A DNA stretch of 64,000 bases from Rutpela maculata (lineage: Eukaryota; Arthropoda; Insecta; Coleoptera; Cerambycidae). Below, piece after piece: positions 21,925 to 31,489 of the stretch (position 1 is its first letter; the number at the start of each line of letters is the position of its first letter). The notes below the pieces were generated by a model. The model was given only the letters and a program-made list of their open reading frames with translations, was not told where the DNA came from and did not search any database. Position numbers and translations under genes: made by a program. The stretch lies in the NCBI GenBank assembly GCA_936432065.2, contig OW386285.2:184636301-184700300 (forward strand). The letters run 5' to 3'.

Positions 21925-22185
21925 GGTCGCTGAATCAAAATCCGGGGTCCGTTAAGCTCCATCACGTCAGGGTCAAGGGCATTTGAAGGACAAAATGAGG
22001 AAATACCGTCAAAAAATCTGAAAAAATTCATGTACGTATTTTTGAGGTCGCTGAATCCAAATCCGGGATCCATTAAACCCCATCACGTCAGGGTCGAGGG
22101 CATTTGAAGGTCAAATTCAGAAGAGACCATAAAAAATATGAAAAAATTCATATACACGTTTCTGGGATATCTGAGTCCGAATCTG
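21925..22185. repeat. Short tandem array of about 120-bp units
   Basis: The units start at 21925, 22047 and 22165 (offsets 122 and 118). The first two share GGTCGCTGAATC, AAATCCGGG(G/A)TCC, CATCACGTCAGGGTC and GGGCATTTGAAGG; the third is partial and diverged. Each unit contains AGGTCA-like half-sites, and a further pair (TCAAGGTCATTTGAAGGTCA) sits at 22432-22452. Non-coding. Confidence 0.75.
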
Positions 22186-22667
22186 ATATATTCTCTTAAC
22201 TCCACAAATGTACAACCTCACATCGCAGACAGGTAGCCGACACCACAGCCACATAAACTAACACAGAAAACCGGAGAGCCAATAACCACGAGACCCCGGG
22301 GGACACAAAACAGCAGACAGTAGCTCCAATAACTACGGTGCATGGTAGCGAGATATGACCTGTGCAAAAGTTGTATGGTTCAGAGGGGGTTAGCTGATGG
22401 TTACCTCAAACTTGACCTTGAGCTTGATGCTCAAGGTCATTTGAAGGTCAACTTTTGTGTTTTAAGAAGGCACCCTCATTTTTCAGATTCGTTAAGAACA
22501 GGATATTCTAAGTTTAGTTGTGGTATCATGAGTGGGGTCTAATTCACTTCCTAAATCATGACGTGATTTTTATTTCCTATTTACTCCACGATCTTATGTT
22601 ATTCACTGTTAGCTTTAACGTTACCCAACGTGCACCGGCGTGGAGGAAGCTAATCAGATTTTGCATG
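22186..22667. other. Gene-free interval downstream of the DDE-SWIM gene
   Basis: Between the tandem array and the 3' end of the minus-strand transposase gene. It contains an imperfect palindrome around 22410-22440 (CTTGAG...CTCAAG). No open frame is supported, and I could not recognise a terminal inverted repeat for the transposase gene on this side. Confidence 0.4.
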
Positions 22668-24767
22668 TCATGTGGCCCTGAAAAGGGCCGGTTTGATAAT
22701 TCGTTTTATTAATTTAATTAATCCCGCTGGTAGTCTATTACCAGCATCTTTGATTGTTCTGATCAATACGTCGGAAGTATATTGTATATTATTTTCATGA
22801 CGGGCAAATCCCAAAAACCAGAGGACACTAGCAACATGTGCACAGCTACCTAATGTACGAGCACCCGCCTTACATGTACAGTAATACCCTTGAATAGGTT
22901 GCATATCATCTATATTCATTCCATCGTCTCTTTCTTGGTCATTGTTAGGAATATACGCAACCCATAATTGATAACGTGTTGCATTCCGAAATCGGGAATA
23001 GATTCTGACTCTGAGTAAACCTGGATCAGGAATTTGATCCTCGTCCAGTAACAACTCAACTTGAAATTCCTCTTCTCTATCTCTTTGAAGTTTATCCTGT
23101 ATGTAAGATCGTGACAATTTGATTTGATATATTCCTATAGTAAGATCTCTTAAATAATCGATGGTTAAAACAGGGAAGTCATTTAATAGATTAACGTCAA
23201 GACGAGCCCATCGTTGTGCAATTCTTCGGTGAAGTTATTCAACTTCAACCCTAGCCTGAACAACATTTGGTTCTGTAGCTTTTCTGAGCAGTTGTTGGGC
23301 TGTAGCTGCATCTGCACCTTCCATCAGAATCAAAGGATGGTATTTATTTATCAAAGCACCAGCAATTCGATAGAAGTTCCCGAGATTGGGAAGATGGTTA
23401 GTTGGGATCACTTGTCCAAAGAATTTAAAAATCGACTTGATGTGACCATTCCTACCTTCAACTAACCATCTCGTGCATGTCACTATACGGGACTCATTTG
23501 CATCTTCAGTCGAAAGTTGTCGCTCACCTGCTCCAAGAAGTGCTGGCATTCGGCTTGTAATACCTACGGCTTCTAGAAGTTGAATAACGTCTCGATAACC
23601 TCTATCTACTATAACAATATCATTTTCTTCAAACCACTCATTCATCATCTCTTCATCATCCTCTAATTCATTTCTTAGCATAGCTGCATCATTGTTTCGA
23701 GAGTCAGAGAAGTATGGCCCTTGAATTTCTAAAATGTATCCGTCAGGAGCTACTATCAGAGCTGGTTTCAACAGATGTCGTCCCTTATGGCGACAGTAAG
23801 ACTGACGGAGAACCCGAAAATTGCTACTTTTTGGAATGTAACTGTATGTGCCATCAATAATAGCGATAGCCTGAGGAGTATCAGGCTCTGGATTGTAAAG
23901 TTGGTTAGCAAAGTCAGTAACGTGTCTCTGAATATAATTCTCTCTAGTTATTGCATCAAATCCAATGTTACTTGGGACAAAACGAAGCATTAGAGACTGC
24001 CTTACAGTAGCTACAGCTAAACTTGTTGCTTGCCTGCTAGAATATTTAAATAGATACTGTGAAAATTCATCCGAAAGTCCTTGACGTAACTTGGACAAAA
24101 ACATAATGAGATCTTTTCGAGAAACGTATCTGTACCCACCTTGGCAAGGAACTCTATCACAATGAGTAAATAAGTCTTCAAATTGATCTTTTCTCAAAGA
24201 TGTAAAAGTTTGAAACTCTAAATCTGTAAAATCGTTTATATTGTTAAATGTATTCTGATTTCGTGCAACAAGTCTCAGATTTTCTAAAAATAATTGTAGC
24301 TGATCACCTCGAATGACGTAGGGTCGGTTTATAAAACGTAAACCTTCTAAGAAAGGCCTTAGAAAATATCCTCGGTCATCTAAATGATGAGCGCATGATC
24401 TAGAAATCTCTGGAAAGAAAATATTTAGTTTAATGAAAACATCAGCTTTGCATTCCATTGATAGTCTGCCCGCATTATCTCCATTGCAAATGATACAAGA
24501 ATTATTCTTTGTTTGTGTCAAAACATTCAGCCTAAGGCACGTGGGATCTCATTCTACAAGAGCAATTTCTTCCAAAATACTTCGATTACAATTCACACAA
24601 ACTCTAGTACGGGGTGTCACCTCTAATGGTGGTCTTTCAAATGCTTCGCGACGTGTAATAGCAATTTCACGTTTGTGAGCATTTGCATCCCCATCAATTC
24701 GAGCCATTACATTAGGAACGAATTCGTGATCACAAACATAACACCTTAAATGATTTCTGAATGCCAT
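22668..24767 (-). pseudogene. DDE transposase with C-terminal SWIM zinc finger; single frame with two stop codons
   Basis: One minus-strand frame of 700 codons, interrupted only by TGA at 24549-24551 and TAA at 23235-23237. N-terminal part: two Cys pairs (CYVCDHEF, CVNCN), then CIICNG. The central 428 residues form a DDE_Tnp_4-type nuclease: first Asp in AIIDGTYSYI, second in IVDRGYRD, Glu in RWLVEGRNGHI; a helix-turn-helix-like stretch precedes them. The C-terminal 188 residues start HRRIAQRW and contain a SWIM finger (CTCKAGARTLGSCAHVASVL, C-x-C-x(n)-C-x-H), followed by LGFARH. The catalytic layout fits the Harbinger/ISL2EU side of the DDE_Tnp_4 group; that placement is tentative. I know of multi-copy invertebrate proteins with this transposase-SWIM order. 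TIRs were not identified. The sole lesions are the two stops, so readthrough cannot be excluded, but simple decay is likelier. Confidence 0.85.
22674..22689 (-). promoter_or_regulatory. Perfect histone-type 3' stem-loop sequence
   Basis: On the sense (minus) strand this reads GGCCCTTTTCAGGGCC, a 6-bp stem with a 4-base loop identical to the core of metazoan replication-dependent histone mRNA 3' ends. It encodes the Ala-Leu-Phe-Arg-Ala near the C-terminus of the SWIM protein and finishes 3 bases before the TGA stop. The flank after the stem is ACATGA, not the usual ACCCA, and no purine-rich downstream element is obvious. Whether it binds SLBP is unknown. Confidence 0.6.
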
Positions 24768-24926
24768 ATTAAGTATAAAGAATGAAACAACAATGAAACA
24801 ATATGCTCACAAAATAAACTTACTAATATATTTACCAATTATACTTATCAAGATATTTCAGAATTTACTATGACTTCGTAGTTATCTCAACTAATCAAAA
24901 CTTATATTGATATAGGAACTTGCGAA

Positions 24927-25074
24927 AAATATTTACAATGTGTATTAGAGACTGCCTTACAGTAGCTACAGCTAAACTTGTTGCTTGCCTGCTAGAATAT
25001 TTAAATGTTGACTGTTAACTTCTATCAGTAATTCTACTTTGTATTATATTGCGATAGACACATTGTAAATATTT
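24927..25074. mobile_element. 148-bp mini-element holding a 61-bp scrap of the transposase gene
   Basis: A 17-bp perfect inverted repeat (AAATATTTACAATGTGT at 24927-24943; complement at 25058-25074) brackets 24946-25006, which is an exact or near-exact copy of 23990-24048 inside the DDE gene (ATTAGAGACTGCCTTACAGT onward). It resembles an internally deleted derivative or a MITE that picked up transposase sequence. It sits 160 bp upstream of the transposase start. Confidence 0.7.
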
Positions 25075-25194
25075 AAATTTATTTTCAGTTGGTAGTTTGC
25101 TCCGTCTGTTGACCAATGGATAGAGCCTACTGAGGGCCCCATAGGATAAATTAATAGCACGCGTAATATGCGGGCCAAAGCATAACCTTTTACC

Positions 25195-25695
25195 CTCAGA
25201 TATTTTATTGTATTCTGCTCAGTAACTTCCTGCCTACCGACTTTCAGTTTAGTAATCATTTTATTGTTGGTAAACTTCCTGTTGAATGTTATTGATTCGG
25301 TTTTCTGAGAATTAATTTTAATTTTCCAAGTTTCATAAAAAGGGGTAAGTTTGGACAAGTGGTATCTTACTTTCTGTGTTGCGGTTTGGGCATAGAAGCT
25401 ACTGGCATATATTCTGACCTCGTCGGTGTATAAAAGGAGGGAGGTATGGGGTAGGATGGAATGTCTGCGATAAAAAGGTTATAAAGAATGGGTGAGAGAG
25501 CCTCATTTTTACAGATAAAGAATTGTTCATTCATATCAAAATATGGCGATCTGATAAGAAGGAACTAATGAAAGTAGTGAGATACTTTGGGAACTTGTGG
25601 ACCTTGCCTAATTTGTAAATTAGGCCGTTCCGCCACGTGGAATCGAACGCCTTTTCTATATCAATAAGTAAGTCAACGCTTGAATTCACTCGGCC
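25195..25695 (-). pseudogene. Jockey-like LINE reverse transcriptase fragment
   Basis: Minus-strand pieces in order: VDLLIDIEKAFDSTWRNGLI near 25690-25620, a diverged SFLSDRH, YTDEVRIYASSF around 25420 (an eroded YADD block), then YETWKIKINSQKTESITF and TIKYL near 25210. These are RT blocks of a Jockey-group element different from the one at 5-13 kb. The frame is broken, and no endonuclease or 3' end is seen. Confidence 0.75.
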
Positions 25696-25985
25696 ACTAA
25701 CCTAGCTTCCTAGTATTTAAAGACTGTACAGTTGGAAGTAGGTCTTGGGCTAATAAGCTATTTATTTCAAAATGTAGAAAGTATTTGAATGTTTAATAAA
25801 TGTTTAGTATCAAATAATATCATTAATAATTTACAAAAAAGGTTAAAATTAAATTATTAATGACAAATTACAAATTACTATAAAAAATATAAACTACAAA
25901 TTTTACAGAAATAACGATCATATATAAATAGAAACATTGTAAAATTGAAAAACCAGTTTTGTTGACGTTTTTTTGTTTTTATATT
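25696..25985. other. AT-rich spacer
   Basis: About 290 bases of A/T-rich sequence with no gene or clear repeat. Confidence 0.4.
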
Positions 25986-26294
25986 AAATAGACGTCCTGC
26001 TGCTGTCCATATAGGGACCTAAAATGTGTGTACTTGCCGAACATAAGGACGTCCATTGCGGCATATATGTTGGACGTTCAGTGTGGTATTCTCTGGTATG
26101 TATACATATCTCGGAAACGTGTTGGAAAGAAAGCGGTATGGAGATATTATCATTTATTAAAAAAATATAATAAATCAACGGACACAAAATGGACGTCCAT
26201 CTCCTGTCCCTATATGGACATAAAATGTACATACTTCCCGTACATAAAATGGACATTCAGAGGACATTCATTCCGTACAATTTCAAAGTAAATT

Positions 26295-27648
26295 CAGTGG
26301 CGGATTTATACTTCTGCCGCCTATCGGCTATCGGAAACTTGACGCCCTCCCACCCCCTTCCCACTCTCTGCTCCTTGCCTCAGCAGTAAAAAATGATATT
26401 CCCTCTACACCTCACCTCCCCTTTTAAACGGTCAATTCCCTCCTCGCTTACTCCCTTTACGCTTTCTCCCCATAGGTTTGTCAATAGCATAAAGCACAAA
26501 ATCATTAGTACTAACAACAGTGATTTTGGATAAATTAAAAACCAGATCGATACATAATATTGTTTATTTTATCATATGAGAACGAAAACAAAATTAAATT
26601 TGAAATAAACTGGTATGCATTTAGACATAGGCCAAATAGGCCTAGGCCAGATAGGCTTATCAGCAATCAGCAAAACAACTCCCTCTAATTAAGTTCTAGA
26701 GCACATATTGAGAAAATTCTATGTACAAGGTGATCGCGCGAACGTTAGAACCTCATTTAACTTCGTTATTTTTGGAGTTACGTAAAAAAGTACAAAAATA
26801 AGTTATAGAAAATCACATGTATTTTCCAAAAATTATTTCAGAATAACAATTGAAAGTCGCATTTCGGAGATATGAACTTTACTTTGGTTTTTTTTAAATG
26901 GAACACTCCATATATATTTATACCATTTGAAAGGCGATAAAAAAAGCTTTTTAGTTATGGATGGTGTTTATCTTAAAAAAGTTTTGTCTAATTTATTATA
27001 AACTTACAATTTATCAAATTAGCCATGGAAAACAAAAGTAAGTAAATTAAAATAAACAATATGTTAGTTCTGCGAAAATACCTACCTGTTAATATCTAAT
27101 TTCACTTTATTTTAAATGAAATGGAGAATTTCAATAATTTATATATATTTTTCGAACTGCCATGACTTAATGTAAGAAAATATAAAATTTAATACCTATT
27201 ATAGTTTTTAAGAAAAACACTGTGTGTCTTACATCATTGAAAAGGTTCTTCTATGGCCTTTCAAACGGTGTAAAAATATATGGGGTGTTCCATTAAAAAA
27301 AAAACCAAGGTAAAGCTCATATCTCCGAAATTCGACTTTAAATTGTTTTTCTGAAATGATTTTTGGAAAATACATGTGATACATGTGTAATGTGTGATCG
27401 TAACTTGTGTGATCATAACTTTTATTGTTTTAACTTTTTTACGTAACTCCAAAAATAACGAATTTAAATGAGGTTCTAACGTTCTAGTTAAAATAACAAA
27501 CACGTTCTCAACTAAATTAAAGATGTTCGGATAGTACATACTAATAATAATAAGTTTTTGTTTTTATGTGCCTTTGGTATTTTTCAAAAAATTTGCCACC
27601 CCTTTATTTTGCCGCCCTGGGCTATAGCCCCCCCTAAATCCGCCACTG
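26295..27648. mobile_element. Non-autonomous hAT element with TIR CAGTGGCGGATTTA
   Basis: Ends CAGTGGCGGATTTA and TAAATCCGCCACTG are perfect over 14 bp. The flanks are AGTAAATT (26287-26294) and AGTAAATC (27649-27656), an 8-bp target duplication with one difference, as in hAT elements. The element is 1,354 bp without transposase and carries a second palindromic repeat at 26749-27485. A 174-bp MITE with the same CAGTGGCGG terminus is at 56446-56619. Confidence 0.88.
26749..27485. repeat. Inverted repeat nested inside the hAT element
   Basis: The left arm (about 26749-26945) begins GAACGTTAGAACCTCATTTA and the right arm (about 27235-27485) is its complement. Shared blocks are TATTTTTGGAGTTACGTAAA, ATGTATTTTCCAAAAAT, TTTCGGAGATATGA and ATGGAAC(A/T)C(T/C)CCATATA. 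The 290-bp centre is AT-rich. Probably an older foldback element, non-coding. Confidence 0.8.
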
Positions 27649-27745
27649 AGTAAATCCGATGATAGACGTCCAGTTTATGTCCATGAACGTCAGTACATTA
27701 AATGGACATAAAACGGACGTCCGGCGGACATCGTGTGCTATTGGA

Positions 27746-28503
27746 GCACCTATCTTATGGTATAATTAGTTGGGGCGGAGTATGTGACTATTATTAAAAA
27801 GTTTAGACACTTTAAAGAAGTGGTTTCTGAAAATTACTTACCCTTCTGACAGCAAAATGTTTGATCTAAGGCAGCTGTTTGGTCTAGCTGTACTTCTTTT
27901 TAATTTTAATAATAAAAATGACATAAAGCCAATAGATCATCAATACGAAACAAGATTAAAGAAGGAAAGTATCGGCAACCAAAAAGTAGGAAAATAATAG
28001 GCCGAAAAAGTTATGTTTACTGATATGCAAAACTATATATATAATATATTACTAGTAGATGTAAACAGTATTAAAAATATCAAATCGTTCAAGAATAGTA
28101 ATTTACGTTACAAGACCGGAAAGAGGTGTTTTGCAGGTCGACCCAAACAGATTCCAGGGCGAGCCGCAGGTGAGTTCTGGAAGCTTGGGGAGACCTGCAA
28201 AACACTGTTTTTCGGTATAGCTAGGGAAAACGTTAATTTCTGGCGGATAATTTCTCCAGAAAGGGTGTACTTTCTCGTCCGTCGAAAAAAAAAAAAATTA
28301 AATTCCTAGAAATAGATTAAAAGATATCATTTGTAAAAATATTTTGTTATAAATAATATTTAAAAACTGTGCAAAATTATAAATCCTATCTATATAAAAT
28401 ACAGATGAAAAAATAATACTGTAAGAGACAACCTATTATATAACTACTGTGATTAAACCCCTAATGTGACTATTTTCAAATGATTGTGAATAATACCTAT
28501 AAT
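27746..28503. other. Gene-free interval with a strong hairpin at 28125-28206
   Basis: No supported gene. GTGTTTTGCAGGTC (about 28126-28139) and GACCTGCAAAACAC (about 28191-28204) pair around a 50-base GC-richer loop, and an imperfect TTTCTGG...CCAGAAAG pair follows at 28239-28263. An open frame here (28013-28309) runs through the hairpin and has no recognisable homology. Confidence 0.5.
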
Positions 28504-28707
28504 TAGGGTTGCCATACGTCCCGTATTTACGGGACTGTCACCGTTTTTTACACTCCTTTCCCGTATATCTGCCCATCCCGTTTTTGTTTAACTATACATT
28601 TATGTTCCACCAGTTCCACTATAATCTATAATTTAAAGTGAGGCAATCCCCCACCCCCATCTTCAACCAATGTGCCGTTTCGTTGCTCGTCATTTATGGC
28701 AACCCTA
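28504..28707. mobile_element. 204-bp hAT-type MITE (TIR TAGGGTTGCCATA)
   Basis: Ends TAGGGTTGCCATA and TATGGCAACCCTA are complementary. Flanks CCTATAAT (28496-28503) and CCAATAAT (28708-28715) form an 8-bp duplication with one mismatch. The inside contains a CCCGTATTTACGGG palindrome and no coding sequence. The TAGGGTTGCCA terminus is common among insect hAT MITEs. Confidence 0.85.
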
Positions 28708-28715
28708 CCAATAAT

Positions 28716-29316
28716 GACTTCATTATCTGAACGTAAACTAACCCCAATTATAACATCATCTCCCGATTATGTCAATAAATATAATATTTTACTATAGATT
28801 AGATTAGATTTAGTGTTAAGAAATCGCTTACAAGTATAATTGATTATACTTCAGCGATAATAGCGATATTGCATGTTTGTTTACATTTATGAATGAATAC
28901 AATTTTATAATTGTATTTAAATTTGTTTTTCGTAAATAAACATTATTATTATTGTGTGGATGATTTCGGCTCTACTCTCTGTATTGCTCTACTTTATATA
29001 AGACCTGATTAATGGATACATACTTAGGTAATATTTGTGTCTTAAAAATGAAACGACGATTGATGTTGTTGGTACGTATATAACAAGAGCCGTTGGTTTT
29101 CCCTTTCTATTTATTTTCTTAATATTCTCTATGGTACATTTTCAATATAAGTCGAATGGTTTTATTTCAGTTTTTAAATAATTATCAGAAAAATCTGTAT
29201 CAATTTTTTTTTAATAACACTCTTAAAATATTAAATTTGTGGATATATATGCCTTATGCCTCCAACTTGCGGTGTCTTGGGGCTGCAGATTTGATTAAGG
29301 TGTTAGCACTTGTATA
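28716..29316. other. Gene-free interval with a possible LINE 3' end
   Basis: 28797-28955 ends in AAATAAACATTATTATTATT, resembling a plus-strand LINE 3' UTR with an ATT-type tail, but no coding sequence precedes it. The 80-residue frame at 29156-29398 has no recognisable features and runs into the next repeat. Confidence 0.4.
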
Positions 29317-29945
29317 TTACTTCCACATCCAGTGGAAGTATAATGACAAAAAAATTTTTTTAATTTTTTATTGTTCAAATAGGCTTAGAATGTCATGAAA
29401 CGTCGAGATTTTAAATTTGAGCAAAAAAAAATTCTGTCTGTAACTTTTTTTGTGCGCACGTTTGCTCTGGAACCGTTTAAGATATTGACTTGAAATTTGA
29501 TACACATATGTACTTTAGATTATATTTTTATCTTGTTCCATCGAAGAGTTAGGGGGTAAATTGGGGTCAATTTGGGGTAAATAGGTAGATTAAGCAGGTA
29601 AGAGTCCATAAAATTGGTATTTAGTATGCCCAAGGGAAGCTAAGGTCTCTTAAAAAAATTTTAGCATTAGCCACCGCCATTACCACCCCCACCACATCAT
29701 TAAAGGGGATGAAAAAATTGTGATTTAGTGTGTGTACAAGAAGAAACCTCAAAATATTTTTTTACTTCATCCACACCCACTACCACCCCCTATCACCACC
29801 TCCACCCCACTACCGATGTGGGGTATCGTTTTATGGGGTAGAGGATTTCAAATATTATATTATTAAAGTTCCATAAACAATTATTGCCACATACAAATTT
29901 TTTTCGTTGTGAGCGACTTGGCTAGAAAATCTGGATGTGGAAGTA
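29317..29945. repeat. Dispersed about 0.65-kb repeat, copy 1 (ends TTACTTCCACATCC)
   Basis: Begins TTACTTCCACATCCAGTGG and ends with the complement GGATGTGGAAGTA. It is nearly identical in order and orientation to 41478-42154. Internal marks: ATGAAACGTCGAGATTTTAA, CTGTCTGTAACTTTTTTTG and GCATTAGCCACC followed by C-rich CCACCCC runs. Similarity between the two copies continues about 20 bp past the inverted end (GTGATTCCTTGGGCAGCGG). Non-coding; probably a MITE. Confidence 0.8.
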
Positions 29946-30424
29946 GTGATTCCTTGGGCAGCGGTTTTTTCTAAGTATTATCCGAATTCTGTTTCTGCCA
30001 ATAGACTCTATTTGTTTACTTTTGTTGTCGACATAAGGGTGACAGTTTTAAATAATTTCTCCTATTTTAATTGGGTTTAATTTGCCATTAAATTCCTTAT
30101 CTGAAGTTTCAATATAAATTTGAAAGGGTCCTGTGTTGCTCATTTGATACAGGTACTAGTCACGTTGAGTTTGTACTTTTTTATTTTGGATATTTACTCT
30201 TTCACTTATATTACTTACAATTTCCTTGTTTTGACGCTGTGGAATTTTAGTTTCATACATTACCGTAATTACTTTTAAGGATCGGATTTTGCAGAGTGAG
30301 AGGGAAATATGCGTTTATTTTAGGTTTATTATAAATAATTAAAAAACCAAACATAGTATATTCTTTAAAACTGTTTTAAATAGTTGCTATTGTTCTAACG
30401 AATACAACTATATATTTGTCAATA
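29946..30424. other. Gene-free interval, includes one arm of a long inverted pair
   Basis: 30274-30363 (AAGGATCGGATTTTGCAGAG onward) is an inverted copy of 33443-33536. No genes or promoters recognised. Confidence 0.6.
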
Positions 30425-31290
30425 GGCCGGGAGGTAGTGACAGATCCCCGAGAACGATTAGTTAGCGTCTGCCAATTTAAGGATCAATTATTATAGGTAC
30501 TTGACGAATTATAAACGTATAAAGAAAGTTTCTTCGATTGCAGCGACATTGCAAATCAATTGTTTATTTGCAATTGATAACTAACGTTTTGAATGATAGT
30601 TAGCGTCTGCAAAGTGGTTTTGTGAAACTTTGACAAAGACAATCCAGCAGAAGCTAATATGCAGACGATTTCCGCGTGCAGGAGGACCAAAAGCAATTAA
30701 CTTAACTTGCAAGAAAAATGGACATTTGAGAATAATTAGTTCGCGTCTGCATCTGCCATTTAACTGAATTATCATTAATGATATGGAAATTTCCAAAAAC
30801 TACATTGCAGACAATTACGACATGCACATCCGTTCGCGGTGATTTTTAGAAACTGTATTACTTTGCACATACTATGTAATACTATGTAAAGTTCGGAGTT
30901 GAACAGAATATGTTATGAAGTTTATGTGACTAAGTGTTGATATAATCATTGGCAGACATTTTGGACTCGCAGAACATTAAAAAAAATAATTTGAAAGTTG
31001 AAAAATTTTGACAACGTTTCGAATGATTAGTTAGCATCTGCCATTAGTTTATTCATGAAATTTATGATAAAAAATAATACTTTGACAATTTGCAGACAAT
31101 GTCAGCATGCACAAGATTATATACCACAATAACAACATAACAAATGAATTCAATTGTTGTCGAACAATTAATTAGCGTCTGCCATTTGTTTTTTCATGAG
31201 ATTTATGATAAAATATAACTATTCGACAATTGGCAGACGATTCTAGCGTGTACAAGACTATATAAAATAATAACATCTCAAAAAAGTTCT
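30425..31290 (+). repeat. Left structured TIR with alternating motif array
   Basis: Motif A (GATTAGTTAGCGTCTGCCA or close variants) occurs near 30457, 30594, 30733, 31023 and 31166. Motif B (TGCAGACGAT or GGCAGACATT followed by a CATGCACA-like block) occurs near 30657, 30805, 30951, 31091 and 31231. They alternate at spacings of roughly 60-145 bp. Such subterminal arrays are typical binding sites for an element's transposase. Confidence 0.7.
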
Positions 31291-31489
31291 AATATTATTG
31301 AATGATAGATTCTCGTATTCATTTTTACTGGTAATAGGTTCGGTGCTAATTTAGTAATATTTTCGTTGAAATGTTAATTAGATGTAGTGCATTCAAACTT
31401 AATTGATAAAATCTTAAATAACTGACAAAATTGCTTAGCGGCATTGTGTTAATTACGAACAAACAAAATATAAACTTCATTATTTTTTA

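Larger units (their letters stand above)
25986..27745. repeat. GGACGTCC-rich repeat, split by a hAT-type insertion
   Basis: 25990-26290 and 27657-27745 are rich in GACGTCC, ATGGAC(A/G)T and GGACATAAAATG words on both strands, for example AAAATGGACGTCCATCTCC near 26187 and AAAACGGACGTCCGGCGGAC near 27712. The two parts are one repeat interrupted by the element at 26295-27648. Clear outer termini were not found, and the short open frames inside are not supported. Confidence 0.6.

Noticed and set aside
28013..28309. 98-codon frame in the hairpin region
   Set aside because: No recognisable sequence features; it spans a strong inverted repeat and ends in a poly-Lys run.
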